Below are positions 1-7,819 of a stretch of DNA of 20,156 bases, in pieces. Numbering within the stretch: position 1 is the first letter of the stretch; each line of letters starts with the position of its first letter. Origin of the DNA: JACVRM01 sp036824245 (lineage in GTDB: Bacteria > Actinomycetota > Thermoleophilia > Gaiellales > Gaiellaceae); the NCBI GenBank assembly GCA_036824245.1, contig DAITAO010000059.1:1-20156 (forward strand), written 5' to 3'. The position numbers and the translations under genes were made by a program. The notes under the pieces are model-generated. The model ran no database searches, was not told the DNA's origin, and saw only the letters and a program-made list of their open reading frames with translations.

Positions 1-552
1 GCAACCACCGAGGAGGCCGGCCAAGAGGAGGTCTACATCCCCCTGAGCGACGCCGCCGCTGCGGGCGCCAGCCCGCGAGCGGACACCGCGCGTCCGGCAC
101 CCGGCCGGGCACGTGGCGGCCCCGTGCGGACCGCGCCCGTCGTCAAGAAGACACCACCCGCTTCGGCACCCGCCGGCCAGGCGCAGTCGAGCGGTTCCTC
201 CGGAACGGTGCAGGCCACCGCCTCCAACGCGGCTACGAAGGAGGCGCAGTCGGTGCCGACAGCCGGCCAGGGTCGCTCTAACCCGCCGCCGGACAACCGG
301 ACCGACCCGAAGCCGGACCCGCCCGCTCCGCCCGTGACGCCGCCGAATCCTCCGCCGGTTCCGCCGGTGACCACTCCGCCAGTGACCGTGCCGCCCGTGA
401 GCACGCCTTCGGTGACGGTGCCGCCGGTGAACGTGGGGCCGGTGCAGACGCCGCCCGTAACGGTGCCGTCGGTGAGCACCCCGTCGGTGACGCTGCCGCC
501 GGTTACGTTGCCGCCGGTGAACCTCCCGATCCTGGGCAAGAAGAAGCCCTAA
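1..552 (+). CDS. C-terminal part of a Pro/Thr/Val-rich protein, function unknown
   Basis: The frame is open from the first base of the window and ends at TAA 550-552, so this is the last 183 residues of a longer protein whose start lies upstream. The visible part begins with a short stretch that could close a folded domain (EEVYIPLSDAAAAG), then an Ala/Ser/Gly-rich low-complexity linker. From about residue 100 comes a tail of irregular PPV-type units (PPVTVPPVSTPSV and relatives), ending in a basic LGKKKP. Such tails usually act as extended spacers in secreted or wall-spanning proteins; that role is inference, and no signal peptide can be seen here. Its stop overlaps the start of the next gene by one base (TAATG), so the two are probably co-translated and this protein may work with the c-di-GMP enzyme. 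I do not recognise the family. Confidence 0.7.
   Translation, partial: ATTEEAGQEEVYIPLSDAAAAGASPRADTARPAPGRARGGPVRTAPVVKKTPPASAPAGQAQSSGSSGTVQATASNAATKEAQSVPTAGQGRSNPPPDNRTDPKPDPPAPPVTPPNPPPVPPVTTPPVTVPPVSTPSVTVPPVNVGPVQTPPVTVPSVSTPSVTLPPVTLPPVNLPILGKKKP
331..540 (+). repeat. Degenerate in-frame repeats coding PPVT/PPVS units
   Basis: Short GC-rich units of the type CCGCCSGTGACS recur with a period of about 15-18 bases and encode PPVTV, PPVST and PPVNV blocks. The units vary in both DNA and protein, so this looks like an old coding repeat, not a recent tandem expansion. It codes the proline-rich tail of the first gene. Confidence 0.7.
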
Positions 553-2522
553 TGCCCGGGCCGGAGCGCGCCCCGCGCCTCGTCCTCCGCTTCGCGCTCA
601 TCACCGCCGTCTGCCTTGGCGTGGCCGCCGCGGCGATCCTGCTGACGACGCGCCACCTGCACACCGCGCAGGCCGAGCGCAGCGCCGCGCAACAGGCCCG
701 TCTCCTCACTCACTCCGTCCTCGCGCCCGAGCTCACTGCCGGCGACTTCTCGGCACCCGTGACGGGCACGCGCAGGAACGAGCTGGACCAGCTCTTCCGC
801 CAACGTGTGTTCGCAAGCCGTGCGGCTGTTGCAGTCACCCTGGTGCGGGCCGACGGGCTGGTGACGTATTCGACCGACCATGCACGCATCGGGCAGCTGC
901 ACGTCGCCGACGCGCGCATCGGCGAGGCCCTCGACGACACGGTGACGAGCCAGATCGTCCGCGAGCCGGAGGGCTCGGACGGAGCTTCGGCGAAGTTGCT
1001 GCGCTCCTATGTGCCCGTGGCCCTCGGCGCGGAGCGGCGCGTGGCGCTCGTCGACCAGGATTATGAGTCCATCGCCGCCGCCGCCGAGAAGGCGTTCCTG
1101 CCGGTAGCCGGGATCCTCGAGGTAGTGCTACTGCTGCTCTACGTACTGCTCGTGCCGATCCTCGCACGCGTTTCGAGACGCATGCAGCGCCAGACCGAGC
1201 GCATCAGGCACCAGGCCTACCACGACGAGCTGACCGGTCTGCCGAACCGCTTCCTCTTCCGGACGGCGGTCGAGCGAGCCCTTGCCCGGGGCGCCGCCGC
1301 CGCAGTGCTCGTCGTCGACCTCGACCGCTTCAAGGACGTCAACGACACGCTCGGCCATGGAGCCGGCGACGAGCTTCTGCGCGAGGTTGCCGCGCGCCTC
1401 CGCGACGCGCTCGAGGACGGGACGATGCTCGCCCGGCTGGGTGGGGACGAGTTCGCCGTGCTGGCCGCCGGCGCGGGGGACACCGAGGCGCTCGCGCTCG
1501 GCGAGCAGATCCACGCTGTGCTGAGCAAGCCGTTCGAGCTGAACGGAGTGCCGCTCGGCTGTGGCGCAAGCGTGGGCCTGGCGCTGGCTCCGGAGGACGG
1601 TGACGACGCCGAGTCCGTGCTGCGACGAGCCGAGGTGGCGATGTACGCCGCCAAGGAAAAGCTCTCCGGCGTGGCGCGTTACGACGCCGAGCTCGATCCG
1701 AACGACCTCTCGCGCCTGGCGCTCATGAACGAGCTGCGCCGCGCGATCGAGCAGGACGAGCTCGTCGTCCACTACCAGCCGAAGCTCGACCTCTGGGGCG
1801 GCACGATCATCGGGGCCGAGGCGCTGGTCCGCTGGCAGCATCCCGAACGAGGCCTGCTCGCGCCGAGCGAGTTCGTGCCGCTCGCCCAGTACACAGGGCT
1901 CATGCGGCCGCTCACGTCGGCCGTGCTCGTGAAGGTCGTGCGACAGGCCGCCGCCTGGCGGGCGCAGGGCCTGGAGCTGCCGCTCGCGGTCAACCTGACG
2001 ATGCTCGACCTGCTCGACGAGGGCCTGCCAAACGACATTGCGGAGCTGCTAGAGCGCGAGGGCGCGAAGCCCGAGGATCTCACCGTCGAGATCACGGAGT
2101 CGGCGATGATGTCGGAGCCCGAGCGGGTGCGCCGCGTGCTCGAGGAGCTGAGCAAGCTGGGCCTCGCCCTTGCCATTGACGACTTCGGCACCGGCTACTC
2201 GTCCCTCGCGTATCTCAAGAGCCTGCCCGTCGACACGCTCAAGATCGACCGCTCGTTCGTCATCGGGCTGGCCGACTCGAACAGCGATCGCTCGATCGTC
2301 CGGGCCACGATCGAGCTGGCGCACAGCCTCGGTCTCCGCGTGGTGGCCGAGGGAGTCGAGACCGAGGAGGCGAAACACGAGCTCCGTGTGCTGGGCTGCG
2401 ACATCGCGCAGGGCTACCTGATCGGCCGGCCCGTTCCGCCCGAGGAGTTCGCCGAGCTGCTCGAGCGCCACGTGGGCGAGGATCTGCCCGCGCTGCCTGC
2501 TGCCGCATCGGTCTACCACTAA
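552..2522 (+). CDS. Membrane-anchored GGDEF-EAL protein (cyclic-di-GMP synthesis/degradation)
   Basis: This 656-residue protein should make and/or degrade cyclic-di-GMP at the inner face of the membrane. A TM helix lies at about residues 11-32 and a second at about 182-205. They enclose an outside sensor region of about 150 residues with a Cache-like feel (DGLVTYSTDHARIGQ near 101-115). The GGDEF domain (about 220-375) has an intact GGDEF motif at 297-301. The product-inhibition RxxD site expected just upstream is absent. The EAL domain (about 390-640) has EAL at 423-425, then VEITES, DDFGTGYSS, LKIDRSF and VVAEGVET, so the usual metal and catalytic residues appear present. Both activities may therefore be retained, though one is often regulatory in such hybrids. 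ATG 552 overlaps the preceding stop (TAATG). The stop overlaps the stop of the convergent MFS gene. Confidence 0.93.
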   Translation: MPGPERAPRLVLRFALITAVCLGVAAAAILLTTRHLHTAQAERSAAQQARLLTHSVLAPELTAGDFSAPVTGTRRNELDQLFRQRVFASRAAVAVTLVRADGLVTYSTDHARIGQLHVADARIGEALDDTVTSQIVREPEGSDGASAKLLRSYVPVALGAERRVALVDQDYESIAAAAEKAFLPVAGILEVVLLLLYVLLVPILARVSRRMQRQTERIRHQAYHDELTGLPNRFLFRTAVERALARGAAAAVLVVDLDRFKDVNDTLGHGAGDELLREVAARLRDALEDGTMLARLGGDEFAVLAAGAGDTEALALGEQIHAVLSKPFELNGVPLGCGASVGLALAPEDGDDAESVLRRAEVAMYAAKEKLSGVARYDAELDPNDLSRLALMNELRRAIEQDELVVHYQPKLDLWGGTIIGAEALVRWQHPERGLLAPSEFVPLAQYTGLMRPLTSAVLVKVVRQAAAWRAQGLELPLAVNLTMLDLLDEGLPNDIAELLEREGAKPEDLTVEITESAMMSEPERVRRVLEELSKLGLALAIDDFGTGYSSLAYLKSLPVDTLKIDRSFVIGLADSNSDRSIVRATIELAHSLGLRVVAEGVETEEAKHELRVLGCDIAQGYLIGRPVPPEEFAELLERHVGEDLPALPAAASVYH

Positions 2523-3784
2523 GAGGGCTCGGCCAGAAGCCTCGGCTCCGGCTCGACGAGTGCCGCCGCCGGATCGGTGCGCCGCAGGGTACGCACGTCG
2601 CTCGACAGAAGCACGGCGAGCGTGGCGACCACCACGACGGCGCCGGCCAGAGAGAGCGTCGCCTCTACGCCGATCGCGTCGGCGATCGGGCCGGCGATCG
2701 ACATCCCGATCGGGATGCACACGAACGAGCCGAGCGCGTCGTACGAGCTGACTCGCGAAAGCCGGTCGTGCGGAATCTGCTGCTGGAGGGCGGTGTCCCA
2801 GAGCACGCCGAAGATCTCGACGCCGAAACCCACCGCGAGCGCGCCCAGGGCGATCAGCGGCAGCGCGACGGGAACGGCCAGCAGCCAGTAGATGGGCGCC
2901 ATCAGGAAGATGGCCAGGGTCGCGACGAGCAGGAGCCGGTCGGGTTTCGCCCGCAGTACGAGCAGGCCGCCCGCGACCATCCCGGCGGCCTCGGCGGCCA
3001 GGATCAGCCCCCAGGCGGAAGCGCCGCCCAGCTCCTCGCCCGCGACGATCGGACCCAGCACGAAGAAGGTCCCGTTGGCGAACCCGTTGATGAACAGGAA
3101 CTGGACGACGATTGCCCATAGCCACGTGCGCGACGAGAACTCGCCCCATCCGGCGCGCAGCTCGTGGAGGAAGTCGCGTGACTCGATGCGGCCGCGCGGC
3201 AGGCGGATGCGTGCCAGAAAGGCCGCGCTGACGAGGAACGTGACGGCGTCGAAGGCCAGGGCCGAGCCCGAGCCGATCGCTGCCACGGCCAGCCCGCCGA
3301 GCGCAGCTCCCACGATCGCGGTGGCGCTCTGCGAGAGCCGCAGGAGCGCGTTCGCCTGCTGGAGCCGCTCCGGGGCGACGACGCTCGGCACGAGGCCCGT
3401 CGACGCCGGGAAGAAGAACGCGTTCGCGGCGCCGCGCAGTACCTGGAGCGCGATGAGATGCCACAGCTCGGCGGTGTCCGTCAGCAGCAGCAGGGCGACC
3501 GCCCCTTGCGCCGCCGCCATCAGCACATCGGTGGAGAGCATCACCACGTTGCGCGGCAGGCGGTCGGCCCAGACCCCGCCGACCAGGATGAACACCACCT
3601 GTGGGACCCAGATGGCCGCGAGCACGAGCCCGAGCTGCGACGCCGTGCCGTCCAGGTCGTCGATGACCGCGAACGCGAGCGCCACGGGCGCGAAGGCGCT
3701 TCCGAGCAGCGATGCCGTGCGCCCCAGGAAGAGCAGGCGGAAGTCCCGCTCGACGAGCGGGCCGAGCCTGTCGCCCAGCCTCAC
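2519..3784 (-). CDS. MFS transporter, probable drug/metabolite exporter
   Basis: This 421-residue protein is hydrophobic throughout, with about 12 predicted membrane helices. It has the N-terminal pattern of the MFS_3/EntS-like exporter group: DFRLLFLGRTASLLGSAF, then VGGVWADRLPRN after the second helix, which is the family's conserved loop 2-3 motif. Exporters of this type use the proton gradient to expel drugs or siderophore-like compounds; the substrate cannot be read from the sequence. It starts with GTG at 3784, overlapping the TGA of the upstream hydrolase gene by four bases (GTGA). The two are therefore translationally coupled, and the hydrolase might act on the transported compound (inference). 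Its TAG (2519-2521) lies antiparallel inside the TAA of the GGDEF-EAL gene, leaving no intergenic DNA. Confidence 0.9.
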   Translation of the reverse strand: MRLGDRLGPLVERDFRLLFLGRTASLLGSAFAPVALAFAVIDDLDGTASQLGLVLAAIWVPQVVFILVGGVWADRLPRNVVMLSTDVLMAAAQGAVALLLLTDTAELWHLIALQVLRGAANAFFFPASTGLVPSVVAPERLQQANALLRLSQSATAIVGAALGGLAVAAIGSGSALAFDAVTFLVSAAFLARIRLPRGRIESRDFLHELRAGWGEFSSRTWLWAIVVQFLFINGFANGTFFVLGPIVAGEELGGASAWGLILAAEAAGMVAGGLLVLRAKPDRLLLVATLAIFLMAPIYWLLAVPVALPLIALGALAVGFGVEIFGVLWDTALQQQIPHDRLSRVSSYDALGSFVCIPIGMSIAGPIADAIGVEATLSLAGAVVVVATLAVLLSSDVRTLRRTDPAAALVEPEPRLLAEPS

Positions 3785-4638
3785 GCGGCCTCGCGCTGCT
3801 TATCTGCGTAGCGTCTGAGCCCGAGGTATGACTGCCAGAGCGGGATCGCGTGCTCATACGCGGCGGCGTCCTCGGCCGAGAGGCCGGCGATCTCTGCTTC
3901 GCGCGCTGCCACGAACGCCTCCTCGCTCGTGCCGCCCACCACCTCCTCGCTCCACGTCGTCAGGCGCTCGCGGAGCTGGGCGACGTGCGGCTTGGGGTCG
4001 TGCGCGACACCGAAGTGGATGAGGGCCAGGCGGTCCGGCGCGCGCCGCTCGATCTCGTCGAGCGTGAGCAGCCAGGCTTCCAGGTCGAACTCGGGCGGGG
4101 GCGTAGGCGGCAACACGTGTGTGCTGGGCTGGATGCGTACGCCGGTCGCATCACCCGCGAGGAGCGTGCCGTCGCGTTCGAGGTAGCAGACGTGGTGCGA
4201 CGCGTGGCCGGGTGAAGGGAAGCATTCGAGCCCGAGCACGCGGTCACCGACGACCGCCACGTTCCGCTCTGGGACGGGCACGACCTCTCCCCAGAGTTCA
4301 TCGAACGAGTCGCCGTAGAGGCGGCGTGCGCTGCGCTCGAGCCGTGTGGGGTCGACGACGTGCGGCGCACCGATCGCCGAGACGTGCACGGTCAGGTTGG
4401 GGTGGTCCCGCACGAGCACACCTGCCGCACCGGCATGGTCGAGATGGATGTGGGAGAGCAGCAGGTGGCGGACATCGGTCAGCGCCAGACCGCGCTCGGC
4501 GAGCCTCTGCGTGAGCGTCGCGGCGGTGGAACCCGGTCCGCAATCGAAGAGCGCGGGGCCGTCATCGGTCTCCAGCAGGTAGCAGCCGATCGCGCGCTGA
4601 TTCCCGAGATGGAGGAGATCCAACGGCTCGCCGAGCAT
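3781..4638 (-). CDS. MBL-fold (metallo-beta-lactamase superfamily) hydrolase
   Basis: This 285-residue binuclear-zinc hydrolase is of the MBL superfamily. Metal ligands are visible in order: H63, H65, D67 and H68 in SHIHLDH, H145 in PGHASHH, D163 in AGDATG and H208 in LIHFG. The set is complete, so it should be active. The C-terminal helical extension (from about 215, ending RYADKQREAA) is common in general MBL hydrolases of the glyoxalase II/thioesterase-like kind. No signal peptide is seen, so it is probably cytoplasmic. The substrate is unknown; a beta-lactamase role is not implied. Start ATG 4638 has no Shine-Dalgarno but has a TAAGAT hexamer 7 nt upstream, consistent with a leaderless transcript. 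The gene overlaps the MFS gene by GTGA, forming a two-gene unit. Confidence 0.9.
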   Translation of the reverse strand: MLGEPLDLLHLGNQRAIGCYLLETDDGPALFDCGPGSTAATLTQRLAERGLALTDVRHLLLSHIHLDHAGAAGVLVRDHPNLTVHVSAIGAPHVVDPTRLERSARRLYGDSFDELWGEVVPVPERNVAVVGDRVLGLECFPSPGHASHHVCYLERDGTLLAGDATGVRIQPSTHVLPPTPPPEFDLEAWLLTLDEIERRAPDRLALIHFGVAHDPKPHVAQLRERLTTWSEEVVGGTSEEAFVAAREAEIAGLSAEDAAAYEHAIPLWQSYLGLRRYADKQREAA

Positions 4639-4645
4639 GAGAGCG

Positions 4646-4651
4646 ATCTTA
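4646..4651 (-). promoter_or_regulatory. -10 box of the MBL/MFS unit (leaderless)
   Basis: TAAGAT on the minus strand ends 7 nt before ATG 4638. It matches TANNNT at the spacing expected if transcription starts at the A of the ATG. No clear -35 is visible. Confidence 0.5.
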
Positions 4652-4662
4652 CGGACGTCGCA

Positions 4663-4688
4663 GGGACTGTCCCCGCGGGGACTGTCCC
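4663..4688. repeat. 26-bp imperfect palindrome built from two GGGACTGTCCC units
   Basis: Two identical 11-base units, GGGACTGTCCC, lie at 4663-4673 and 4678-4688. Each is itself a near-palindrome. The central 14 bases, 4669-4682, form a perfect palindrome, and the whole 26 bases fold into one stem interrupted only by a T-T mismatch. A further half-unit, TTTGTCCC, lies at 4695-4702. The element sits between two minus-strand genes. No T-run follows on the minus strand, so it is not a classic intrinsic terminator. It could be a REP-like intergenic element or an operator. Confidence 0.6.
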
Positions 4689-4729
4689 GTCAGCTTTGTC
4701 CCTAACGGATCCGCGGAGGCGACCGTCAG

Positions 4730-5881
4730 CTACGCGCCGGCGGCGGCGGCAGAGCGAACGAGCGCCGCCTCGAGATCCTCGATCAGGTCGCCTGCCGACT
4801 CGAGCCCTGCGGACAGCCGCACGAGGTTGGGCGCCGCCGCGAAGGGCGCGTCCGCCGTCGACGCGTGCGTCATGCGCGCGGGGTGCTCGATGAGGCTCTC
4901 GACGCCGCCAAGGCTCTCGGCCAGCTTCCAGATCTTCGTGCGCGCGACGAGCTCGACGGCTTCCTCCTCGGAGGCGGCCAGGAACGAGATCATGCCGCCG
5001 AAGTCGCGCATCTGCCGTCGGGCGATCTCGTGGCCGGGGTGGTCGGGCAACCCGGGGTAGAGCACTCGCTCGACGGCGGGATGCCCGGCCAGGAACTCGG
5101 CGACGAGACGCGCGTTCTCGCAGTGCTGGCGCATGCGTACGGCCAGCGTCTTCAGGCCTCGCAGTACGAGCCAGGAGTCGAAGGGTCCCGGCACCGCCCC
5201 TAGCGACTTCTGCAGGAAATACAGGCGCTCGGCGACGGTCGGGTCGCTCGTCGCGAGGAACCCTCCAATCAGGTCCGAGTGCCCGCCAAGGTATTTCGTC
5301 GTCGAGTGGAGCACGACATCGGCGCCCAGCTCGAGGGGCTGCTGGAGGTAGGGGCTCGCGAACGTGTTGTCCACCACGACCAGCGCCCCGCCGGCGTGGG
5401 CCGCCTCGGCGGCCGCGCGAATGTCGACGATGTTGAGCATCGGATTGGTCGGTGTCTCCAGCCACACGATGCGAGTTCGCTCGTCCAGGTGCTCGGCGAG
5501 GCCGGAGCTGATCGTGTCGGCGGACAGGAACGTGAACTCGTAGCCCTTGGGCTCGTAGACCTGCGTGAACATGCGATAGACGCCGCCGTAGACATCGTTG
5601 ACGCAGACGACGCGCTCGCCGGGCGAGACGAGGTGCATGAGCGTGGTGGTCGCGCCGAGCCCCGAGGAGAAGGCGACGCCGTGCTCGGCGTTCTCAAGCG
5701 AGGCGAGACAGAGCTGCAGGGCCGTGCGTGTGGGGTTGGCGCCGCGCGAGTAGTCGTAGCCCTTGTGGACGCCGACTTCGTCTTGAACGAACGTGGAGGT
5801 CTGGTAGATCGGCACGGTGAGCGCGCCGGTGGCCGGATCGGGCTGCTGCCCTTCGTGAATGGCGCGCGTCTCGAAATCCAT
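4730..5881 (-). CDS. metB: Cystathionine gamma-synthase / gamma-lyase (PLP enzyme)
   Basis: This 383-residue enzyme of the Cys/Met-metabolism PLP family (fold type I) has the usual family length. It carries YSRGANPTR (44-52, cofactor phosphate binding across the dimer), VVVDNTFASP with D171 facing the pyridine ring, and HSTTKYLGGHSD with K196 as the Schiff-base lysine. The C-terminal LAESLGGVESLIEHPA is typical of cystathionine gamma-synthases and lyases. Sequence alone does not separate synthase from lyase. The nearby cystathionine beta-synthase favours a lyase role in reverse transsulfuration (cystathionine to cysteine), as in the mycobacterial cbs/metB neighbourhood. It would act in the cytoplasm. 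ATG 5881 has no Shine-Dalgarno; TAGACT lies exactly 6 nt upstream. The stop TAG is followed by 91 bases holding the palindromic repeat. Confidence 0.92.
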   Translation of the reverse strand: MDFETRAIHEGQQPDPATGALTVPIYQTSTFVQDEVGVHKGYDYSRGANPTRTALQLCLASLENAEHGVAFSSGLGATTTLMHLVSPGERVVCVNDVYGGVYRMFTQVYEPKGYEFTFLSADTISSGLAEHLDERTRIVWLETPTNPMLNIVDIRAAAEAAHAGGALVVVDNTFASPYLQQPLELGADVVLHSTTKYLGGHSDLIGGFLATSDPTVAERLYFLQKSLGAVPGPFDSWLVLRGLKTLAVRMRQHCENARLVAEFLAGHPAVERVLYPGLPDHPGHEIARRQMRDFGGMISFLAASEEEAVELVARTKIWKLAESLGGVESLIEHPARMTHASTADAPFAAAPNLVRLSAGLESAGDLIEDLEAALVRSAAAAGA

Positions 5882-5887
5882 GTTCAG

Positions 5888-5893
5888 AGTCTA
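5888..5893 (-). promoter_or_regulatory. -10 box of the metB-like gene (leaderless)
   Basis: TAGACT on the minus strand is followed by six bases (CTGAAC) and then ATG 5881. The same hexamer with the same 6-nt spacing precedes the ctaG-like gene at 11198. Confidence 0.55.
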
Positions 5894-5931
5894 GGCACAA
5901 GCACGGTTCCCACAGTCTTAGGTAAGCGCCG

Positions 5932-5948
5932 CCCGCCAGATGGGCGGG
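5932..5948 (-). terminator. GC-rich hairpin after the cupredoxin gene
   Basis: Arms CCCGCC (5932-5937) and GGCGGG (5943-5948) enclose a 5-base loop in the gap between the cupredoxin stop and the metB-like promoter. No T-tract follows, so this would at most be a weak or factor-assisted terminator. Confidence 0.3.
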
Positions 5949-5979
5949 GCTCGCTTCGTCGAGGATCAGCCGGGGTCGG

Positions 5980-6423
5980 TCAGTACCCGTACCCGGACGA
6001 GGTCTCTTCCTCCTCCGTTCCCGCACCTGACCCGCCCCCACCGACCTTCAGGCTACCCGTCATGCCGCGGTCCTTGTGGTCGCCCACCGGGCAGTAGAGC
6101 TCATACTCGCCGGCCTCCAGCTCCACGGTCAGCTCTGCCGACTCGCCCGGCCCGAGGTCGTCCGTCTCCTCCTCGATCCCGGAGCCCTCGATCTCCAGGG
6201 CGTGAGTCGCCTGCCCGTCGTTGACGACGCGGAACGTGTAGAGCCCCGCCTCGTCGACGTCGACCGTCGCCGGTTCCAGCTTGAAGTCGGTCTCGCTGAT
6301 CTGGATCGTCTCGAGCGGTGTCCCACTCGGCTCCGCCGCCCCGTCCTCGTCGTCGCCGCCGCAGGCGGCCAGCCCGAACGCGAGCACGGCTATCAGCAGG
6401 GCAAGGAGCCGGGTCATCACCAT
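5980..6423 (-). CDS. Cupredoxin-domain lipoprotein (type 1 copper protein)
   Basis: This is a small exported copper protein of 147 residues (145 if translation begins at the third codon). The N-terminus is a lipoprotein signal: MTRLLALLIAV, then lipobox LAAC with C21 as the lipidated residue, then an acidic Asp/Glu-rich tether. The mature part is a plastocyanin/azurin-like fold with a type 1 copper site: H74 in ATHALEIEG, C111 in LYCPVGDH, H116 and M121. The tail is Gly/Glu-rich. It should carry electrons or bind copper on the outer face of the membrane. ATG 6423 has no Shine-Dalgarno; the ATG at 6417 has TAGCTA exactly 6 nt upstream and gives a more usual MTRLL start, so 6417 may be the true one. 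It lies 19 bases after cbs and may be partly co-transcribed with it. Confidence 0.88.
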   Translation of the reverse strand: MVMTRLLALLIAVLAFGLAACGGDDEDGAAEPSGTPLETIQISETDFKLEPATVDVDEAGLYTFRVVNDGQATHALEIEGSGIEEETDDLGPGESAELTVELEAGEYELYCPVGDHKDRGMTGSLKVGGGGSGAGTEEEETSSGYGY

Positions 6424-6429
6424 TAGCTA
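6424..6429 (-). promoter_or_regulatory. Possible -10 box of the cupredoxin gene
   Basis: TAGCTA lies 6 nt upstream of the ATG at 6417 (and directly abuts the ATG at 6423). The last base is A instead of T, so it is the weakest member of the series in this window. Confidence 0.3.
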
Positions 6430-6442
6430 CGGGTCGACGTGA

Positions 6443-7819
6443 TCAGCGGATTGCATCGGAGCGGTGGTGAGCGAGGAACTCGAGCAGGTCGGAGCGCGTG
6501 AGCATGCCGGCCGGCCGGCCCTGTTCGGCCACGACGACGGCAGGGCTGCCGTCGAGGCGCGAGAAGACCTCGTCGATCGACTCGTCCGCGTCCACAGCCG
6601 CGAGCGGCGGCTGCATGGCCGCCGCAACCTCGTCGTTCAGCGCATCCGGATTCTTGAAGATGCGCTCGAGCAGGCCTCGCTCGCCGAGGGATCCGACGAA
6701 GTCTGCAAGGGAGTCGGGCTGCTCGTGACGCACGACCGGGAGCTGGGAGATCGAGTAGCGCTGCATGAGCTCGATCGCCATCCCGATCTTCTGGTGCGAC
6801 GCGACCGTGACGAGCGCGGGCACGCCCGGCTCCTCGAGCCGTTTCGAGCGCAGCACCTCTGCCACGGTCGGCACGGGCGCCTTCCGCTCCAGGAAGCCGT
6901 ATTCGAGCATCCAGTTGTCGTCGTAGAACTTCGACAGGTAGGCGCGGCCGCCGTCGGGCAGCAGTGTCACCACCGTCGAGCCGGCGCCCAGCTTGCGCGC
7001 AGTGACGACCGCCGCGTGGACGGCGGTTCCGCCTGAGCCACCGACCAGCAGTGCTTCCTCGCGGGCCAGCCGGCGGGCGGTCAGGAACGAGTCGCGGTCC
7101 GAGACGGTGATGTACTCGTCCACGAGCGCGGGGTCGTACGTGGTCGGCCAGAAGTCCTCGCCGATGCCCTCCACGAGGTAGGGATGAACCCGCTCAGACG
7201 AGTAGATCGAGCCCTCTGGGTCGGCGCCCACGACCAGCAGGTCGGGCTTCTGCTCGCGCAGGTAGCGCGCAGCGCCTGAGATCGTGCCGCCCGTTCCGAC
7301 GGCGATGACGAGCGCGTCCAGCTCGCCGCCGGTCTGCTCCCAGATCTCGGGGCCGGTCGTCTCGTAGTGCGCCTGCGGGTTGGCCTCGTTCGAGTACTGG
7401 TCCGGCTTGTAGGCGCCGGGCACCTCCTCGGCGAGCCGGTCGGAGACGGAGTAGTAGCTCTCCGGCGACTCCGGCTCGACGGCGGTCGGGCAGATGACCA
7501 CCTCGGCGCCGAACGCGCGCAGCAGCGAGATCTTCTCCTGGCTCATCTTGTCGGGCATCACGAAGATCATCCGGTAGCCCTTGATGGCAGCCGCCATGGC
7601 GAGCCCGACGCCCGTGTTGCCCGAGGTGGGCTCCACGATCGTGCCACCCGGCGTGAGCTTCCCCTCGCGCTCGGCCTGCTCGATCATGCGCAGGCCGATG
7701 CGGTCCTTGACGGAGCCGCCCGGGTTCATGTACTCGAGCTTGGCGAGGATCGTCGCCCCCGTCTCCGCGCCGACGGTCTGCAGCCTGACGAGCGGCGTGT
7801 CGCCGATCAGGTCGAGCAC
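6443..7819 (-). CDS. cbs: Cystathionine beta-synthase with C-terminal CBS domain pair
   Basis: This fold type II PLP enzyme joins serine (or an activated serine) to homocysteine to give cystathionine. Numbered from GTG 7819 (458 residues), LIGDTPLVRL opens the domain. K38 in NPGGSVKDR is the cofactor lysine, SGNTG at 66-70 and GTGGT at 175-179 hold the PLP, and VEGIGEDFWP (about 216-225) is typical of CBS over O-acetylserine sulfhydrylase. Residues about 330-455 form two CBS motifs, the regulatory nucleotide/SAM-binding module. No heme-binding N-terminus is present. With the metB-like gene two genes on, it suggests reverse transsulfuration. The start is uncertain: GTG 7819 is the first conventional codon close to the domain. 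A TACCCT box instead points to ATC 7840 (465 residues). ATG 7948 would add a basic, non-family-like extension. Confidence 0.92.
   Translation of the reverse strand: MLDLIGDTPLVRLQTVGAETGATILAKLEYMNPGGSVKDRIGLRMIEQAEREGKLTPGGTIVEPTSGNTGVGLAMAAAIKGYRMIFVMPDKMSQEKISLLRAFGAEVVICPTAVEPESPESYYSVSDRLAEEVPGAYKPDQYSNEANPQAHYETTGPEIWEQTGGELDALVIAVGTGGTISGAARYLREQKPDLLVVGADPEGSIYSSERVHPYLVEGIGEDFWPTTYDPALVDEYITVSDRDSFLTARRLAREEALLVGGSGGTAVHAAVVTARKLGAGSTVVTLLPDGGRAYLSKFYDDNWMLEYGFLERKAPVPTVAEVLRSKRLEEPGVPALVTVASHQKIGMAIELMQRYSISQLPVVRHEQPDSLADFVGSLGERGLLERIFKNPDALNDEVAAAMQPPLAAVDADESIDEVFSRLDGSPAVVVAEQGRPAGMLTRSDLLEFLAHHRSDAIR

Noticed and set aside
331..540. CRISPR-like short repeats
   Set aside because: Units are coding, in frame, variable and without spacers; they encode a proline-rich tail.
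2049..3857. A 602-codon minus-strand open frame across the EAL and MFS genes
   Set aside because: It runs antisense to the EAL domain and out of frame through the MFS gene; the sequence is Arg/Ala-rich with no domain.
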